A stretch of DNA of 64,000 nt, taken from NCBI RefSeq assembly GCF_900155385.1, contig NZ_LT699745.1, positions 1,705,561-1,769,560 of the forward strand, given 5' to 3'. Origin of the DNA: Vreelandella massiliensis (GTDB taxonomy: Bacteria > Pseudomonadota > Gammaproteobacteria > Pseudomonadales > Halomonadaceae). Below the pieces are notes generated by a model. The model was not told where the DNA came from, made no database searches, and worked only from the letters and a program-made list of their open reading frames with translations. A program made the position numbers and the translations under genes. Each line of letters begins with the position of its first letter. Position 1 is the first letter of the stretch. Below are positions 33,885 through 46,141 of this stretch, piece after piece.

Positions 33885-35932
33885 CCACTCAAGTGAACAA
33901 GTTCGATACCCTGCTGATCGCCAACCGTGGCGAAATCGCCTGCCGCGTGATGCGCACCGCCCGCCGTCTGGGGCTGAAAACCGTCGCGGTCTATTCGGAT
34001 GCCGACGCTACGGCCCGCCATGTGCGTGAAGCCGACGAAGCGGTGCGCCTAGGCCCTGCCTCGGCGCGCGAGAGCTACCTTAACGTCGATGCCGTGATTG
34101 AAGCGGCCAAGCGCACCGGCAGCGGCGCCATTCACCCCGGCTACGGTTTTCTCTCCGAAAACGGTGCCTTTGTTAACGCCCTCGATCAGGCCGGCATTAC
34201 CTTTGTCGGCCCGCCCGCCTCGGCAATCGCCGCCATGGGCGACAAATCCTCCGCCAAGGCGCGCATGCATAACGCCGGTGTCCCGCTGGTGCCAGGCTAC
34301 CACGGCGACGACCAAGACGATGCTCTGTTGCGCGCGGAAGCCGACAAAATCGGCTACCCGGTGATGCTCAAAGCCAGCGCCGGCGGTGGCGGCAAAGGCA
34401 TGCGCGTGGTTGAGTCGGGTGACGGCTTCCAAGCCGCGCTCGATGGCTGCCGCCGCGAGTCAAAAGCCGCCTTTGGCGATGACCGCATGCTGATCGAGAA
34501 ATACCTCGTTCAGCCGCGCCACGTCGAAGTCCAGGTATTCTGTGATACCCACGGCAATGGTGTTTACCTCTTCGAGCGCGACTGCTCTGTGCAGCGCCGC
34601 CATCAAAAAGTCCTCGAAGAAGCGCCCGCACCCGGCATGACACCCGAGCTACGCCGCGAGATGGGCGAAGCGGCCGTTCGCGCCGCTCAAGAGATCCATT
34701 ACGTTGGCGCGGGTACGGTCGAATTTCTGCTCGACGCTGACGGCTCGTTCTACTTCATGGAGATGAACACCCGTTTGCAGGTCGAGCACCCGGTCACCGA
34801 GATGATTACCGGGCAAGACCTGGTCGAGTGGCAACTGCGCGTGGCCATGGGCGAGCGCCTGCCGCTGAACCAAGATGAACTCACCATCACTGGCCATAGC
34901 TTCGAGGCGCGCCTCTACGCCGAAGATCCCGAGCAGGACTTTCTGCCTGCCACCGGTCGGCTTGAGCGCTTCGCGCTGGATTTGGCCGGTGCCGGTTTGG
35001 CGCCCGATCAGGTCCGGCTGGACAGTGGGGTCGAAAGCGGCGATGTGGTCTCCATGCACTACGACCCGATGCTCGCCAAGCTGATTGTTCACGGCGCCGA
35101 CCGCGATGCGGCTCTGGCGACCCTCAACCGGGCGCTGGCCGCACTCGATGTGCAGGGCGTGGTCACCAACCGCGCATTCCTACAGCGCCTGGCCACTCAC
35201 CCCGGCTTCAAGAACCTTGAGCTCGATACCCGCTTTATCGAGCGCAATGAAGCGACGCTGTTTGCGCCCAAAGCGTATCGCCTGGAAGAGTACGCCAGCG
35301 CGGCGCTGATTGGTCTTGGCCAACTCGCCCGCGAGTGCGAAAGCGACTCGCCTTGGGATCGCCACGACGGCTTTCGCTTGAACGCCCCGCACACCATTCG
35401 CATTGCCCTTTGCGACCCGGCCTCTGTTCAGGCTGACGACAGCGATGCCGTGGTGGTCGTCGAAGGCACCCGAGAGAGTGACGCGGACCCGTGGAACTTG
35501 ACGCTCACCGGGGGCAGCGTGGATGGCGCGACCCTGACTGCCCGGCTTCAGCAGCTCGATGGCGACGCGGTTGCCGTCACGCTAAACGGCCACCGCCGTC
35601 GCCTGCAGGCGCGCCGCGATGGCCATGTGGTGGTGCTCTCGGATCCGGCGGGCGAAACGCGCCTCTTCTGGCGCCGCATTGATGCCATCGATCACGGCCA
35701 CCACGAAGCCGAGTCTACCCTGACCGCGCCCATGCACGGCACCGTGGTGACCCTTCTGGTTGAGCCTGAGCAGCGCGTCGAAAAAGGCATGCCGCTGATG
35801 GTGATGGAAGCGATGAAAATGGAGCACACCATGACCGCCCCGGCGGATGGCTATGTCGAATGCTTCCACTTTAACGCCGGTGATACCGTCGGCCAGGGCG
35901 ATGTGCTTTTGGACTTCGCCGCGGACGCATAA
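33881..35932 (+). CDS. liuD: Methylcrotonyl-CoA carboxylase, biotin-carrying (alpha) subunit
   Basis: ATP-dependent biotin carboxylase plus carrier, 683 residues. The biotin carboxylase domain covers about 8-455 ([20 protein letters not shown], the ATP-grasp glycine loop [14 protein letters not shown], and [18 protein letters not shown]). A middle BT-like region links LiuB. The C-terminal biotinyl domain carries the biotin attachment Lys646 in [10 protein letters not shown]. The holoenzyme with LiuB makes methylglutaconyl-CoA. Biotin attachment needs BirA from elsewhere. Confidence 0.97.
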   Translation: MTTQVNKFDTLLIANRGEIACRVMRTARRLGLKTVAVYSDADATARHVREADEAVRLGPASARESYLNVDAVIEAAKRTGSGAIHPGYGFLSENGAFVNALDQAGITFVGPPASAIAAMGDKSSAKARMHNAGVPLVPGYHGDDQDDALLRAEADKIGYPVMLKASAGGGGKGMRVVESGDGFQAALDGCRRESKAAFGDDRMLIEKYLVQPRHVEVQVFCDTHGNGVYLFERDCSVQRRHQKVLEEAPAPGMTPELRREMGEAAVRAAQEIHYVGAGTVEFLLDADGSFYFMEMNTRLQVEHPVTEMITGQDLVEWQLRVAMGERLPLNQDELTITGHSFEARLYAEDPEQDFLPATGRLERFALDLAGAGLAPDQVRLDSGVESGDVVSMHYDPMLAKLIVHGADRDAALATLNRALAALDVQGVVTNRAFLQRLATHPGFKNLELDTRFIERNEATLFAPKAYRLEEYASAALIGLGQLARECESDSPWDRHDGFRLNAPHTIRIALCDPASVQADDSDAVVVVEGTRESDADPWNLTLTGGSVDGATLTARLQQLDGDAVAVTLNGHRRRLQARRDGHVVVLSDPAGETRLFWRRIDAIDHGHHEAESTLTAPMHGTVVTLLVEPEQRVEKGMPLMVMEAMKMEHTMTAPADGYVECFHFNAGDTVGQGDVLLDFAADA

Positions 35933-35955
35933 GGCCACTATCAAGGAGAGCATCG

Positions 35956-36864
35956 ATGACCCTTCCTTCTTCCGTACGCCTTTTCGAGATGGCGCCGCGT
36001 GACGGGCTGCAGAACGAGCCCGGCGCCCCGGTGCCCACCGCGACCAAAATCGAGCTGGTTGAGCGCCTAGCGAAAGCCGGCATGTCCCACATTGAAGCGG
36101 CGAGCTTTGTCTCGCCCAAGTGGGTACCGCAGATGGGCGATGCCACCGAGGTAATGACCGGTATCAACCGACGTCCCGGCGTGGTCTACTCTGCGCTTAC
36201 GCCCAACCTGAAAGGGCTGGAAAACGCCCTGGCGGCCAAAGCCGATGAAGTGGCGGTGTTCGGCGCCGCCTCGGAGGCGTTTTCACAGAAAAACATCAAC
36301 TGCTCGGTGAGTGAGTCGCTTGCCCGTTTTGAACCGGTGCTGGAGCGTGCCCGTGAGGCCGGCGTGCGGGTACGCGGCTACGTCTCCTGCGTACTCGGCT
36401 GCCCCTACGAAGGCGACATTGCCCCGGCCAAGGTCGCAGAGGTGGCCAAAGCGCTGTACGACATGGGCTGCTACGAAATTTCCCTGGGCGATACTATCGG
36501 CGTAGGGACGCCGCTGGCCGCCAAGCGCATGATAGACGCCGTGAGTCGTGAAGTGCCCATGGCATGCCTGGCGGCCCACTTTCACGACACCTACGGTCAA
36601 GCGCTGGCCAACCTCTACGCCGTGCTGGAAGAGGGTGTGAGCGTGATCGACGCCTCGACCGCCGGCCTTGGCGGCTGCCCTTACGCCAAGGGCGCCTCAG
36701 GCAACGTGGCCACCGAGGACGTGCTTTATCTGCTCAAAGGGTTAGGCATTGAGACCGGCATCGACCTGCAAGCCGTGATCGACACCGGCTATTGGATCAC
36801 CGCCGAACTGGGCCGTACGCCGAGCTCTAAAGTGGCGCTGGCCAGAGGATGCTCGACGTCGTAA
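35956..36864 (+). CDS. liuE: Hydroxymethylglutaryl-CoA lyase
   Basis: Final leucine-pathway step: cleaves HMG-CoA to acetyl-CoA and acetoacetate. It is 302 residues. The TIM-barrel start is [14 protein letters not shown], with the metal Asp and catalytic Arg. [15 protein letters not shown] follows; [14 protein letters not shown] contains the metal His pair, and [20 protein letters not shown] includes the catalytic Cys. CAAGGAGAGC precedes the start. No acetoacetate CoA-transferase follows, so acetoacetate activation is encoded elsewhere. Confidence 0.97.
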   Translation: MTLPSSVRLFEMAPRDGLQNEPGAPVPTATKIELVERLAKAGMSHIEAASFVSPKWVPQMGDATEVMTGINRRPGVVYSALTPNLKGLENALAAKADEVAVFGAASEAFSQKNINCSVSESLARFEPVLERAREAGVRVRGYVSCVLGCPYEGDIAPAKVAEVAKALYDMGCYEISLGDTIGVGTPLAAKRMIDAVSREVPMACLAAHFHDTYGQALANLYAVLEEGVSVIDASTAGLGGCPYAKGASGNVATEDVLYLLKGLGIETGIDLQAVIDTGYWITAELGRTPSSKVALARGCSTS

Positions 36865-36933
36865 TGCCTTTAACCAAGAAAAAAGACAACAGGACACCGC
36901 GGACAACGCTTCTTTCTATACGCTTTTAAGACT

Positions 36934-37016
36934 CTGTTTCTAAGAACCTGTTTCTAAGAACCTGTTTCAAAGACTTTGTTTCTAGGAGCCTGTTTTTTAA
37001 AACCGTTTCTTAAGAC
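36934..37016 (+). repeat. Array of six degenerate 14-bp tandem repeats
   Basis: Units start at 36934, 36948, 36962, 36976, 36990 and 37004. Units 1 and 2 are identical (CTGTTTCTAAGAAC); units 3-5 diverge at a few positions and unit 6 is 13 bp. A weaker seventh copy may precede at 36920-36933. Each unit is itself a partial dyad (TTCTAAGAA). The array fills the 190-bp gap between liuE and the acyl-CoA synthetase gene. The period and unit lengths are counted from the sequence; the role is unknown. Confidence 0.85.
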
Positions 37017-37054
37017 ACTATTAACGAACACAACAAGACGTTGGAGAGACACTC

Positions 37055-38754
<1,700 letters not shown>

Positions 38755-38755
<1 letters not shown>

Positions 38756-39564
38756 TGACGCTTTCGCATCACTACCAACAGCATTTAAGCGTTGAAGACG
38801 TGCTCGGCCAAGTGGCCGAGCACTTCCCTGCGGGTCCATCGTTTTTTGAACTAGCCCCGCTTGATCAGCTGCATATTGGCGGCATCAAAGCTTCCGCCCG
38901 GCTAATCGATTTGCTCGATGCCCAAACCCACCCGCGCGTGCTGGATATTGGCGCCGGCGTGGGTGGGCTAATGCGCCAAGCAGCAGAGGTAGGGTTTGAG
39001 TTAGTGGGGTTGGATATTACCCACGGGTTTAACCGCTTAAACCAGGGCCTATCTGCGCTCTCCAAGCTTGAAAACCGGGCTCAGTGCGTCACGGGTGATG
39101 CCACCCATCTACCGTTTGCCGATGCTAGCCTGGATGCCGTGCTGTTTCAGCACAGCTTTCTGAATATGCCCGACGGCCCGATGGTGCTTAAGGAGTGCCG
39201 ACGGGTGCTGCGCCCCGGCGGTCGTTTGGTGATGCACGAAGTCGTCAGCGGCCCCAACAGCGATGCGATGACCTATCCGGTGCCATGGGCCGAGGATAGC
39301 GCCCACTCACACCTTGTGAGCGCTGATACCCTCAAAACCCAACTGAGCGAGGCGGGATTTTCCCTACTTCACTTCCAAGATTGGAGCCAAGACGCGCTTG
39401 CCTGGCGCCAGCGCCAGCGCGAAAAAGAGACGCAAAGCACACGCCAGGCGCGGCTCTCCCCGCAGCTGGTATTTGGCGAGCGTTTTATTACCATGGGGAA
39501 AAACCTAGTGACTAACTTGGCAGATGAAGCAATTAAGGTGGTCGAAATCGAAGCGAGTTGCTAG
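38755..39564 (+). CDS. Class I SAM-dependent methyltransferase
   Basis: A 269-residue methyltransferase. The start codon overlaps the preceding stop by one base (TGATG). Motif I is VLDIGAGVGGLMRQA near residue 60; motif II is VTGDATHLPFADASLDAV; LRPGGRLVMHEVV matches motif III. The N-terminal ~50 residues are helical and resemble small-molecule methyltransferases of the UbiE/Methyltransf_11 kind. The substrate is unknown. Tight coupling to the acyl-CoA synthetase suggests that the product of one is acted on by the other or that both serve one pathway. Confidence 0.82.
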
Positions 39565-39649
39565 GCTGATGCTCTGGTAATCAAATAAAGCATTTCCGAT
39601 TTATTGGATTGTCGCCGTGCGTCACCCGGAACGCACTTGGAGTGTCAAC

Positions 39650-40234
39650 GTGAACCGCATCGCCACCACCCTGCTCTGTTGCCTGTTACCGTTAAGCGTT
39701 AGCCAAGCCAATGATGATGAATTCGAGGTCGACACCACGGCGTCGCCTCTAGCGTACACGGCCCCCGACAGCGAACTGCTTAAGCTCGACAACGGCGTGA
39801 TCCTCGAAGGTAGCGATCTCAGCGGTTTAGACACTTACTCGTCTGGCTTTCGCGTTACCGCCGGTTTTTCCCCCTGGTACCTACCCCAACTCGATGTCGG
39901 TGCTGAGATTGCGTATCGCGAAAGCGATGAGGTGCCCATCTCCGCGGGCGTCGAATCGCTACTGATGGATACCATGAGCCTTGGCGGCGCCTTAGTCGCC
40001 GGCTTGCGTATGGGCACCTTCAGCGTTTATGCCAAATCGGGGCTAACCGAATGGCGTGGAGAAAGCGACAGCGTGCCACAAGGGATGGATGCGGGCGGCA
40101 CAGCGAGGTTACAGGGAGTGGGGGCCAGCGTCCGGGTCAATCGTCTCGTCAGCCGATTAGAGTACGAACGCATTGACGCGCCAACGCTTAGCCACTTAAA
40201 CCAGCTAAGTGCCTCCGTGCACTTGCCGTTTTAA
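39650..40234 (+). CDS. Predicted outer-membrane beta-barrel protein
   Basis: A small 194-residue protein of unknown function. GTG at 39650 is chosen: GGAG is 7 nt upstream and it yields a clean signal peptide (NRIATTLLCCLLPLSVSQA); a GTG at 39617 would bury it. The mature chain has alternating hydrophobic and polar strands (FRVTAGFSPWY, VGAEIAYRESD, MGTFSVYAKSG, ASVRVNRLVSRLEYERID) and ends in aromatic Phe (SASVHLPF), the Bam recognition pattern. It is probably an 8-stranded OMP. The sole neighbour relation is convergence with ppc, 24 bp away. Confidence 0.72.
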   Translation: MNRIATTLLCCLLPLSVSQANDDEFEVDTTASPLAYTAPDSELLKLDNGVILEGSDLSGLDTYSSGFRVTAGFSPWYLPQLDVGAEIAYRESDEVPISAGVESLLMDTMSLGGALVAGLRMGTFSVYAKSGLTEWRGESDSVPQGMDAGGTARLQGVGASVRVNRLVSRLEYERIDAPTLSHLNQLSASVHLPF

Positions 40235-40258
40235 GCGCTAAGCGCGACATTATTGGCA

Positions 40259-42907
40259 TTACCCCGTATTACGCAGTCCGGCCGCAATCCCCGCCATGGT
40301 CACCATAAGCGCGCGGGAAAGATCGGCACTAATCGCTCCATCGGCATCACGATTACGCTGCAAAAGCTCCGCCTGAAGGCCGTGAAGCGGGTCGATATAG
40401 GGGTTGCGCACATCAATCGCTTGGCGAATTAACGGTGTGTTCTCCAACAGCGCCTCCTGCTGTAGCACTTCCAATACCGCTTCCTCCAAGCTTTCAAAAC
40501 GCTCGCGCAGTTTCTTTCCCAGTGCCTTAAGTGCCGGCTCATCAACCAAGCGGTGCTCGTAGTAGGCCGCGATGCCCACGTCCGCTTTAGCCAACAGCAT
40601 CTCAAGCATATCTAGGTAGGTGCCAAAAAATGGCCACTGGTTGCGCATCTCCTGCAGCACTTCACGCCCACCGGGCTGCTCTAAGCGCCGCGCGAACGCT
40701 TCGCCGCTCCCCAGCCACGCCGGCAGCATCAGGCGGATCTGCGTCCAGGCGAAAATCCACGGGATCGCCCTCAGGGTTTCCACTCCCCCGTCTTGACGGC
40801 GTTTGGTCGGGCGCGACCCCAGCGGCAACCTTCCCAGCGCGCCTTCTGGCGTGACCGCGCGGAAATAGGGCACAAAATCAGGGTCCTCGCGCACCACTTT
40901 AACGTAGGCGGCGTGGGCGATCTCGGCGAGCTGGTCCATCTCTTCACGCCAGTGCGGCTCCGGCGCCGGCGGTGGCAAAAGCGTCGCTTCGAGCACCGCG
41001 CAGGCATAAATTTCCATCGAGCGCAGCGCGATATCGGGTTGGCCGAACTTAAAGCGAATCATCTCGCCTTGCTCGGTGACCCGTAGGCTACCGTTCACCG
41101 AGCCCGGCGGCTGGGAAAGAATCGCCGCGTGGGCGGGGCCGCCACCGCGTCCGACCGTACCGCCGCGACCGTGGAAGAGGGTGAGATCCACGCCGTGCTG
41201 GTCGCATACGTTGACCAGCGCTTCCTGCGCGCGATACTGCGCCCAGGCGGCGGCGAGCTGTCCGGCGTCTTTGGCCGAATCGGAGTAACCGATCATCACT
41301 TCTTGGCGGTCGTGGATCAATGTCCGGTAGCCCGGCAGCGCCAATAGCTGGTCGATCACCTCACCGGCATGATCCAGGTCGTTGAGGGTTTCAAAAAGCG
41401 GCGCGATGGGCAGCCCGACTTGGCCGCCGACCTCTTTCATCAGCAGCGCCACGGTAAGTACATCCGAAGGCTCCGCCGCCATGGAGATAATATAGGTGCC
41501 GAGGGCTTCGCAGTGCTCTTGGGCGATAACCTTGAAGGTATCCAGTACCTCGCGGGACTCGGCGGAGCAGCCCCAGCGGCGCGGGATAAGCGGGCGCTGC
41601 GACTCAAGCTCCGCGAGCAAAAAGCGCTGGCGCTGAGATTCATCCCACTGTTGGTAGTGCCCAAGCCCCAACGCCTCGGTCAACTCCTCCATCACCTGCG
41701 CGTGGCGGCTTGCCTCTTGGCGCAAGTCGAGCTTGGCGAGCGTCACGCCGAACACCGCGACGCGGCGCAAGGTATCGAGCAAGGCACCGTTGGCAATGGT
41801 GTCGAGCCCCACATCGCACAGCGAGCGATAGCAGGCCAGAAGCGGCGCGTAGAGCTGGTCACGGGTTTCAATAATGGGGCCGCCCTCAAAGCTGCGGCCA
41901 TCAAGGCGCGCCTTGGCCCAGTCGCGGGTATTTTCCACCCGCACCAGTAAGCGCTTTAATAGCTCACGGTAGGGCTCGGTGACGTCGCCTACTTCGGCTC
42001 TGAGTGCGCTATTCGCTTTCCACATCGAGAGCTCGGTTTTGAGCTGCTCCAGATCCCGCAGGTAGAGATCGGCCGCCATCCAGCGACCCAACAGCAGTAC
42101 CTCGCGGGTCACCTTGGCGGTCACGTTGGGGTTGCCGTCACGATCGCCGCCCATCCAAGAGGCAAAGCGAAGCGGCGCGGCATCCAGCGGCAGGCGTTCG
42201 CCCGCGGTATCCAGCAGCAGGTTATCCAGGTCGCGATGGAAATCGGGTACCGCTTGCCACAGCGAGTTTTCGATCACGGCAAAGCCCCACTTGGCTTCGT
42301 CCACCGGTGTGGGGCGCTCATGGCGGATTTCATCGGTATGCCACGCTTGGCTGATCAGCTCTTCCAAGCGGCCCTGGGCGCGAATGCCACGCTCGGGATA
42401 CTCCCCCGAACTCTCGATCGCGGTTAAGCAGTCATCGATGGCATCGTACTTTTGAATCAGCGTGCGGCGGATCACCTCGGTGGGGTGCGCGGTCAGCACG
42501 AGCTCAACGCGCATGTTGGCCAGCGTTTCCACCAATTTGCGCGGTGAATGCCCCGCCTGCTTGGCGCGGGATAACAGCTCGCCCAGCGCCGGCTGGGTGC
42601 CGGGTTTGTAATCCTCCACGCGGCGAAAACGCGCGCGATAGTGCTGCTCCGCGATATTGGCAAGGTTCAGAAACTGATTGAACGCGCGGGTAACCGGCAG
42701 CAGGTCGTGCTCGGGGAGTTGGCGCAAATACTCAATAAGCTCTCGCTGGCGCAGCGAATCTCCTTGGCGTCCCTGCTTGGCGTGAGCCCGTATCGCTTCG
42801 ATTTTATCGACGAAGGATTGGCCTAAATCATCGGCAATGGTGCGGCCTAGGCTATCACCGAGAATGCGCACATTGTCGCGCAGCGATTCGTGTAAATCGT
42901 GACTCAT
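40259..42907 (-). CDS. ppc: Phosphoenolpyruvate carboxylase
   Basis: Anaplerotic carboxylation of PEP to oxaloacetate. The start MSHDLHESL at 42907 has GGAGG about 8 nt upstream; 882 residues, as in E. coli (883). Signatures: VLTAHPTEVIRRT (catalytic His), GYSDSAKDAGQLAA, the glycine loop FHGRGGTVGRGGGP (catalytic HxR), LRAIPWIFAWTQIR, and a C-terminal MAGIAAGLRNTG that carries the allosteric aspartate-site tail. It stands alone between the convergent OMP gene and the mazG end upstream on the same strand (40-bp gap). Confidence 0.97.
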   Translation of the reverse strand: MSHDLHESLRDNVRILGDSLGRTIADDLGQSFVDKIEAIRAHAKQGRQGDSLRQRELIEYLRQLPEHDLLPVTRAFNQFLNLANIAEQHYRARFRRVEDYKPGTQPALGELLSRAKQAGHSPRKLVETLANMRVELVLTAHPTEVIRRTLIQKYDAIDDCLTAIESSGEYPERGIRAQGRLEELISQAWHTDEIRHERPTPVDEAKWGFAVIENSLWQAVPDFHRDLDNLLLDTAGERLPLDAAPLRFASWMGGDRDGNPNVTAKVTREVLLLGRWMAADLYLRDLEQLKTELSMWKANSALRAEVGDVTEPYRELLKRLLVRVENTRDWAKARLDGRSFEGGPIIETRDQLYAPLLACYRSLCDVGLDTIANGALLDTLRRVAVFGVTLAKLDLRQEASRHAQVMEELTEALGLGHYQQWDESQRQRFLLAELESQRPLIPRRWGCSAESREVLDTFKVIAQEHCEALGTYIISMAAEPSDVLTVALLMKEVGGQVGLPIAPLFETLNDLDHAGEVIDQLLALPGYRTLIHDRQEVMIGYSDSAKDAGQLAAAWAQYRAQEALVNVCDQHGVDLTLFHGRGGTVGRGGGPAHAAILSQPPGSVNGSLRVTEQGEMIRFKFGQPDIALRSMEIYACAVLEATLLPPPAPEPHWREEMDQLAEIAHAAYVKVVREDPDFVPYFRAVTPEGALGRLPLGSRPTKRRQDGGVETLRAIPWIFAWTQIRLMLPAWLGSGEAFARRLEQPGGREVLQEMRNQWPFFGTYLDMLEMLLAKADVGIAAYYEHRLVDEPALKALGKKLRERFESLEEAVLEVLQQEALLENTPLIRQAIDVRNPYIDPLHGLQAELLQRNRDADGAISADLSRALMVTMAGIAAGLRNTG

Positions 42908-42947
42908 GGCATGGCCTCCTTGCTGGGGTCGCATAGCATGTTAAACA

Positions 42948-43781
42948 TCAAGCGCCTTTGGGTTCTTGGGCTTTGGCTGCTTGCCAGTAGGCTTCCATCT
43001 CATCGAGAGAGGCCTCAGCCAAGGGACGGCCCTGGACTGCCAAGGCCCGTTCGACATGGTGAAAGCGACGCTCGAACTTGCTGTTGGTGGCGCGCAGGCA
43101 CTGCTCGGGGTCGGCCTTGAGCGTGTGCGCCAGATTGGTCACGGCAAACAGCAAATCGCCCACCTCTTCCCGCGCGTGTTGGTTCTCGCCGGCGTTAAGC
43201 GCGGCTTCGACTTCATCGATCTCTTCGCGAATTTTGGCCAGCACCCCGTGCGCATCGGGCCACTCAAACCCGACCCGCGCGGCGCGTTTGGAAAGCTTAG
43301 CCGCACGTGAAAGCGCCGGCAGCGTTCGCGGTACGTCATCTAGCACCGAAGAGGAGTGCGCGCTACGCTCAGCGCGCTCGTCGGCCTTCAGTGCTTCCCA
43401 ACGGCGTTTCACGTCTGTGGACTGAACGTCATCCGCATTAACGCCGGGCGGGCGCCGCGACGCTAGCGTGCCATCAGGGAAGACATGCGGGTGGCGGCGC
43501 AGCATTTTTTTGACCAACGTATCGACGATATCGCCAAAGTCAAAACGCCGCTCCTCGGCGCCGAACTGCGCGTAGTAGACCACCTGAAAGAGTAAATCCC
43601 CCAGTTCACCGGGGAGTTCATCAAAGGCACGTCGTTCGATCGCATCGGCGACCTCATAGGCCTCTTCCAGGGTATGCGGCACGATACTGTTCCAATCCTG
43701 CTTGATATCCCACGGACAGCCTTGATCAACGTCGCGCAGCACCCGCATCAGTGTCAGCAGATCCTCTAACTGGTAATGCAT
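42948..43781 (-). CDS. mazG: Nucleoside triphosphate pyrophosphohydrolase MazG
   Basis: Hydrolyses NTPs/dNTPs to monophosphates; in E. coli it also lowers ppGpp. It is 277 residues with two MazG domains. The first has CPWDIKQDWNSIVPHTLEEAYEVADAI and ELPGELGDLLFQVVYYAQ; the second has EEIDEVEAAL and EEVGDLLFAVTNLA, with the metal-binding Glu/Asp residues intact. AGGAGG precedes the start within the relA end, sharing one base (TGATG). Coupling to relA is the common gammaproteobacterial arrangement. Confidence 0.95.
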   Translation of the reverse strand: MHYQLEDLLTLMRVLRDVDQGCPWDIKQDWNSIVPHTLEEAYEVADAIERRAFDELPGELGDLLFQVVYYAQFGAEERRFDFGDIVDTLVKKMLRRHPHVFPDGTLASRRPPGVNADDVQSTDVKRRWEALKADERAERSAHSSSVLDDVPRTLPALSRAAKLSKRAARVGFEWPDAHGVLAKIREEIDEVEAALNAGENQHAREEVGDLLFAVTNLAHTLKADPEQCLRATNSKFERRFHHVERALAVQGRPLAEASLDEMEAYWQAAKAQEPKGA

Positions 43782-46057
43782 CAGGCGCCTCCTTTGCGGG
43801 TACTTTTGTCCGGGTCGGCGTTGCGCAGCCGCCGCACTTCGGTGACGTTGGGTAGCTGCTGAATACGGGAAAACAGCCGCCCAAGCGCCTCCAGCCCATC
43901 GACTTCCAGCGTGATACGCAGGCGAGCGGTGCCTTCGTCGGTATCGGTGAGCGTGTTGACGGCGAGCACGTTGACCTTTTCATTGCCCAGAAGCCCTGTG
44001 ACATCGCGCAAGAGCCCAGAGCGGTCCCAGGCTTGAATCTCAATGGTCACCGGATAGCGCGTATGCGACTGCTCGCCCCACTCGACTTCAATGATGCGCT
44101 GCGGCTCATCGACGCGCAATTGCAAAATATTGGGGCAGTCTTCGCGGTGTACCGTGACCCCGCGCCCTTGCGTGATGAAGCCCACAATCGGCTCACCCGG
44201 CACCGGGCGGCAACAGTTCGCCATGCTGGTCTTCAAGTTGCCCACGCCCAGTACGGTAATATCGCTTTTGTTGGCTTTGCTTGACTGGCGCTTGGGCTTG
44301 GCCAGCAAGCGGTCGAGCTGCTCTTGATCGTCGGTTTCACCAAACAGGTGCTGGGCTTGGTTCAGCACCTGCCCGATGCGCAGATCCCCCGCGCCAAGCG
44401 CAGCGTACATATCCTCGGCGCTAATGTAGTTGACCGCCGCCGCTAAGCGCTTAAGGTCAAGCCCTTCGACATCCAGGCGTTTCATCTCGCGCTCAAACAG
44501 CGCCCGCCCTTCGTCGATATTTTGATCCCGCGCCTGGTGTTTAAACCAAGCTTGGATCTTGGCCCGCGCGCGGGAGGTGCGCACATACCCTAGGCTTGGG
44601 TTAAGCCAGTCGCGGCTCGGCCCGCCTTTACTGGCGGTGAGAATCTCGACCTGCTGCCCGGTTTTGAGCTTGTAGGTCAGCGGCACAATGCGCCCGTTGA
44701 CCTTGGCGCCGCGACAGCGGTGGCCGATCTCGGTGTGTACCCGGTAAGCAAAATCGATCGGCGTGGCGATCCGTGGCAAGTCGATCACATGCCCGTCCGG
44801 GGTGAACACATAGATACGATCGGGCGCTACATCGCTTGAGAGCCCCTCGCGCAGATCGCCAAAGTCGCCCACCTCGTCCTGCCACTCCAATACCTGACGC
44901 AACCAAGCGATTTTTTCTTCGTAACTGCGGCTTTTGGCGTTGGTATCGTGGCCCTTATAGCGCCAGTGGGCGCATACCCCAAGCTCGGCTTCATCGTGCA
45001 TGGCAAAGGTTCGGATCTGGATTTCCAGCACCTTGTTTTCGGGTCCGATCACCGCCGTGTGCAGCGACTGGTAGCCGTTGCGCTTAGGGTTGGCGATGTA
45101 ATCATCGAACTCGCTAGGCACATGATGCCAGCGCGAATGCACGATCCCCAGCACGGTGTAGCAGTCGGTGACTTCCGGCACCAGCACGCGCACGGCTCGG
45201 ATGTCGTGGACCTGGGAAAAGTCGATCCGCTTGCGCTTCATTTTGCGCCAGATGGAGTAGATGTGCTTGGCACGGCCGCTGACGTCGTAGCGGTGGATGT
45301 GCTGCGCCTCCATCAGCTGCTTGAGGGTTTCCACCACATCGTGGATATAGCGGTCGCGGTCGAGTCGCTTTTCCGCCAACTGCTTGGCGATGGTTTTGTA
45401 ATCGTCTTCATGCAGGTAGCGAAAGGCCAGATCCTCAAGCTCCCACTTGATTTGCCCAATCCCTAAGCGGTGCGCCAACGGCGCATAGATATCGGCCACT
45501 TCCCGCGCGACTTGCAAGCACTTTTCTAGCGGCGCGTCCTTGACCTGACGCAGCGCGCAGGTGCGTTCGGCGATCTTAATCAGCGCCACGCGCACGTCAT
45601 CGACCATGTTCACCAGCATTTTGCGCAGGTTTTCCTGCTGGTTATGCTGGCTCATGCCGTGATTGGGCGTATGCGGGTGGCTTATCGCGGCCATCTGGAG
45701 CACACCGTCGATGAGCCCGGCGACCTCGGCGCCAAAGCGCTTGCTCACGGCGTCTAGGCTCAAACGCCCCTCGCGCACGGCGCGGTAGAGTACCGCTGCC
45801 TCCAACGCGGGTTGATCGAGCTTGAGTTCGCCAAGAATATCGGCCATCTCAAGCCCCATGCGAAAGCTAGAGCCTGGCGCAAGCCAGGCGCGATGGCCAC
45901 GCTCGGCTTCCCACTCAAGCGCCTGCGCCAGTTCGCAGGCCTGCGCCAAGCGGTCAGGGTCGCGTAAGCGCACATCCTCCTGCAGACGCGCAAGCCACTG
46001 CGGTATGTCGACCCTGCCGCTCGGGGTGAGCGGCTGGTCTTCGCGCACTTTGACCAT
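43781..46057 (-). CDS. relA: GTP pyrophosphokinase RelA (ppGpp synthetase I)
   Basis: Ribosome-associated synthetase producing (p)ppGpp during amino acid starvation, 758 residues. The N-terminal hydrolase domain is inactive: LYRAVREGRLS replaces the HD motif. The synthetase domain (about 230-380) has YDVSGRAKHIYSIWRKM and EFDDYIANPKRNGYQSLHT with the EXDD signature of monofunctional RelA. TGS (about 415-475, IYVFTPDGHVIDLP), helical, zinc-finger (NCCRPVPGEPIVGF) and ACT (about 680-750) domains follow. It is 84 bp after rlmD and coupled to mazG. Confidence 0.96.
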   Translation of the reverse strand: MVKVREDQPLTPSGRVDIPQWLARLQEDVRLRDPDRLAQACELAQALEWEAERGHRAWLAPGSSFRMGLEMADILGELKLDQPALEAAVLYRAVREGRLSLDAVSKRFGAEVAGLIDGVLQMAAISHPHTPNHGMSQHNQQENLRKMLVNMVDDVRVALIKIAERTCALRQVKDAPLEKCLQVAREVADIYAPLAHRLGIGQIKWELEDLAFRYLHEDDYKTIAKQLAEKRLDRDRYIHDVVETLKQLMEAQHIHRYDVSGRAKHIYSIWRKMKRKRIDFSQVHDIRAVRVLVPEVTDCYTVLGIVHSRWHHVPSEFDDYIANPKRNGYQSLHTAVIGPENKVLEIQIRTFAMHDEAELGVCAHWRYKGHDTNAKSRSYEEKIAWLRQVLEWQDEVGDFGDLREGLSSDVAPDRIYVFTPDGHVIDLPRIATPIDFAYRVHTEIGHRCRGAKVNGRIVPLTYKLKTGQQVEILTASKGGPSRDWLNPSLGYVRTSRARAKIQAWFKHQARDQNIDEGRALFEREMKRLDVEGLDLKRLAAAVNYISAEDMYAALGAGDLRIGQVLNQAQHLFGETDDQEQLDRLLAKPKRQSSKANKSDITVLGVGNLKTSMANCCRPVPGEPIVGFITQGRGVTVHREDCPNILQLRVDEPQRIIEVEWGEQSHTRYPVTIEIQAWDRSGLLRDVTGLLGNEKVNVLAVNTLTDTDEGTARLRITLEVDGLEALGRLFSRIQQLPNVTEVRRLRNADPDKSTRKGGA

Positions 46058-46141
46058 AATGGTTACTCACCTTCCTCGGTACGCCACTCGCACGGCGTAC
46101 CCTAAAAATCCTTGCACGGGGGTTGCGGGCAGCTGAACGAC

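Noticed and set aside
36934..37016. Possible CRISPR-like array
   Set aside because: The repeats are head to tail at 14 bp with no spacers and no cas genes nearby.
43781..46057. Bifunctional SpoT-type synthetase/hydrolase
   Set aside because: The HD hydrolase motif is replaced and the EXDD motif marks a monofunctional RelA.
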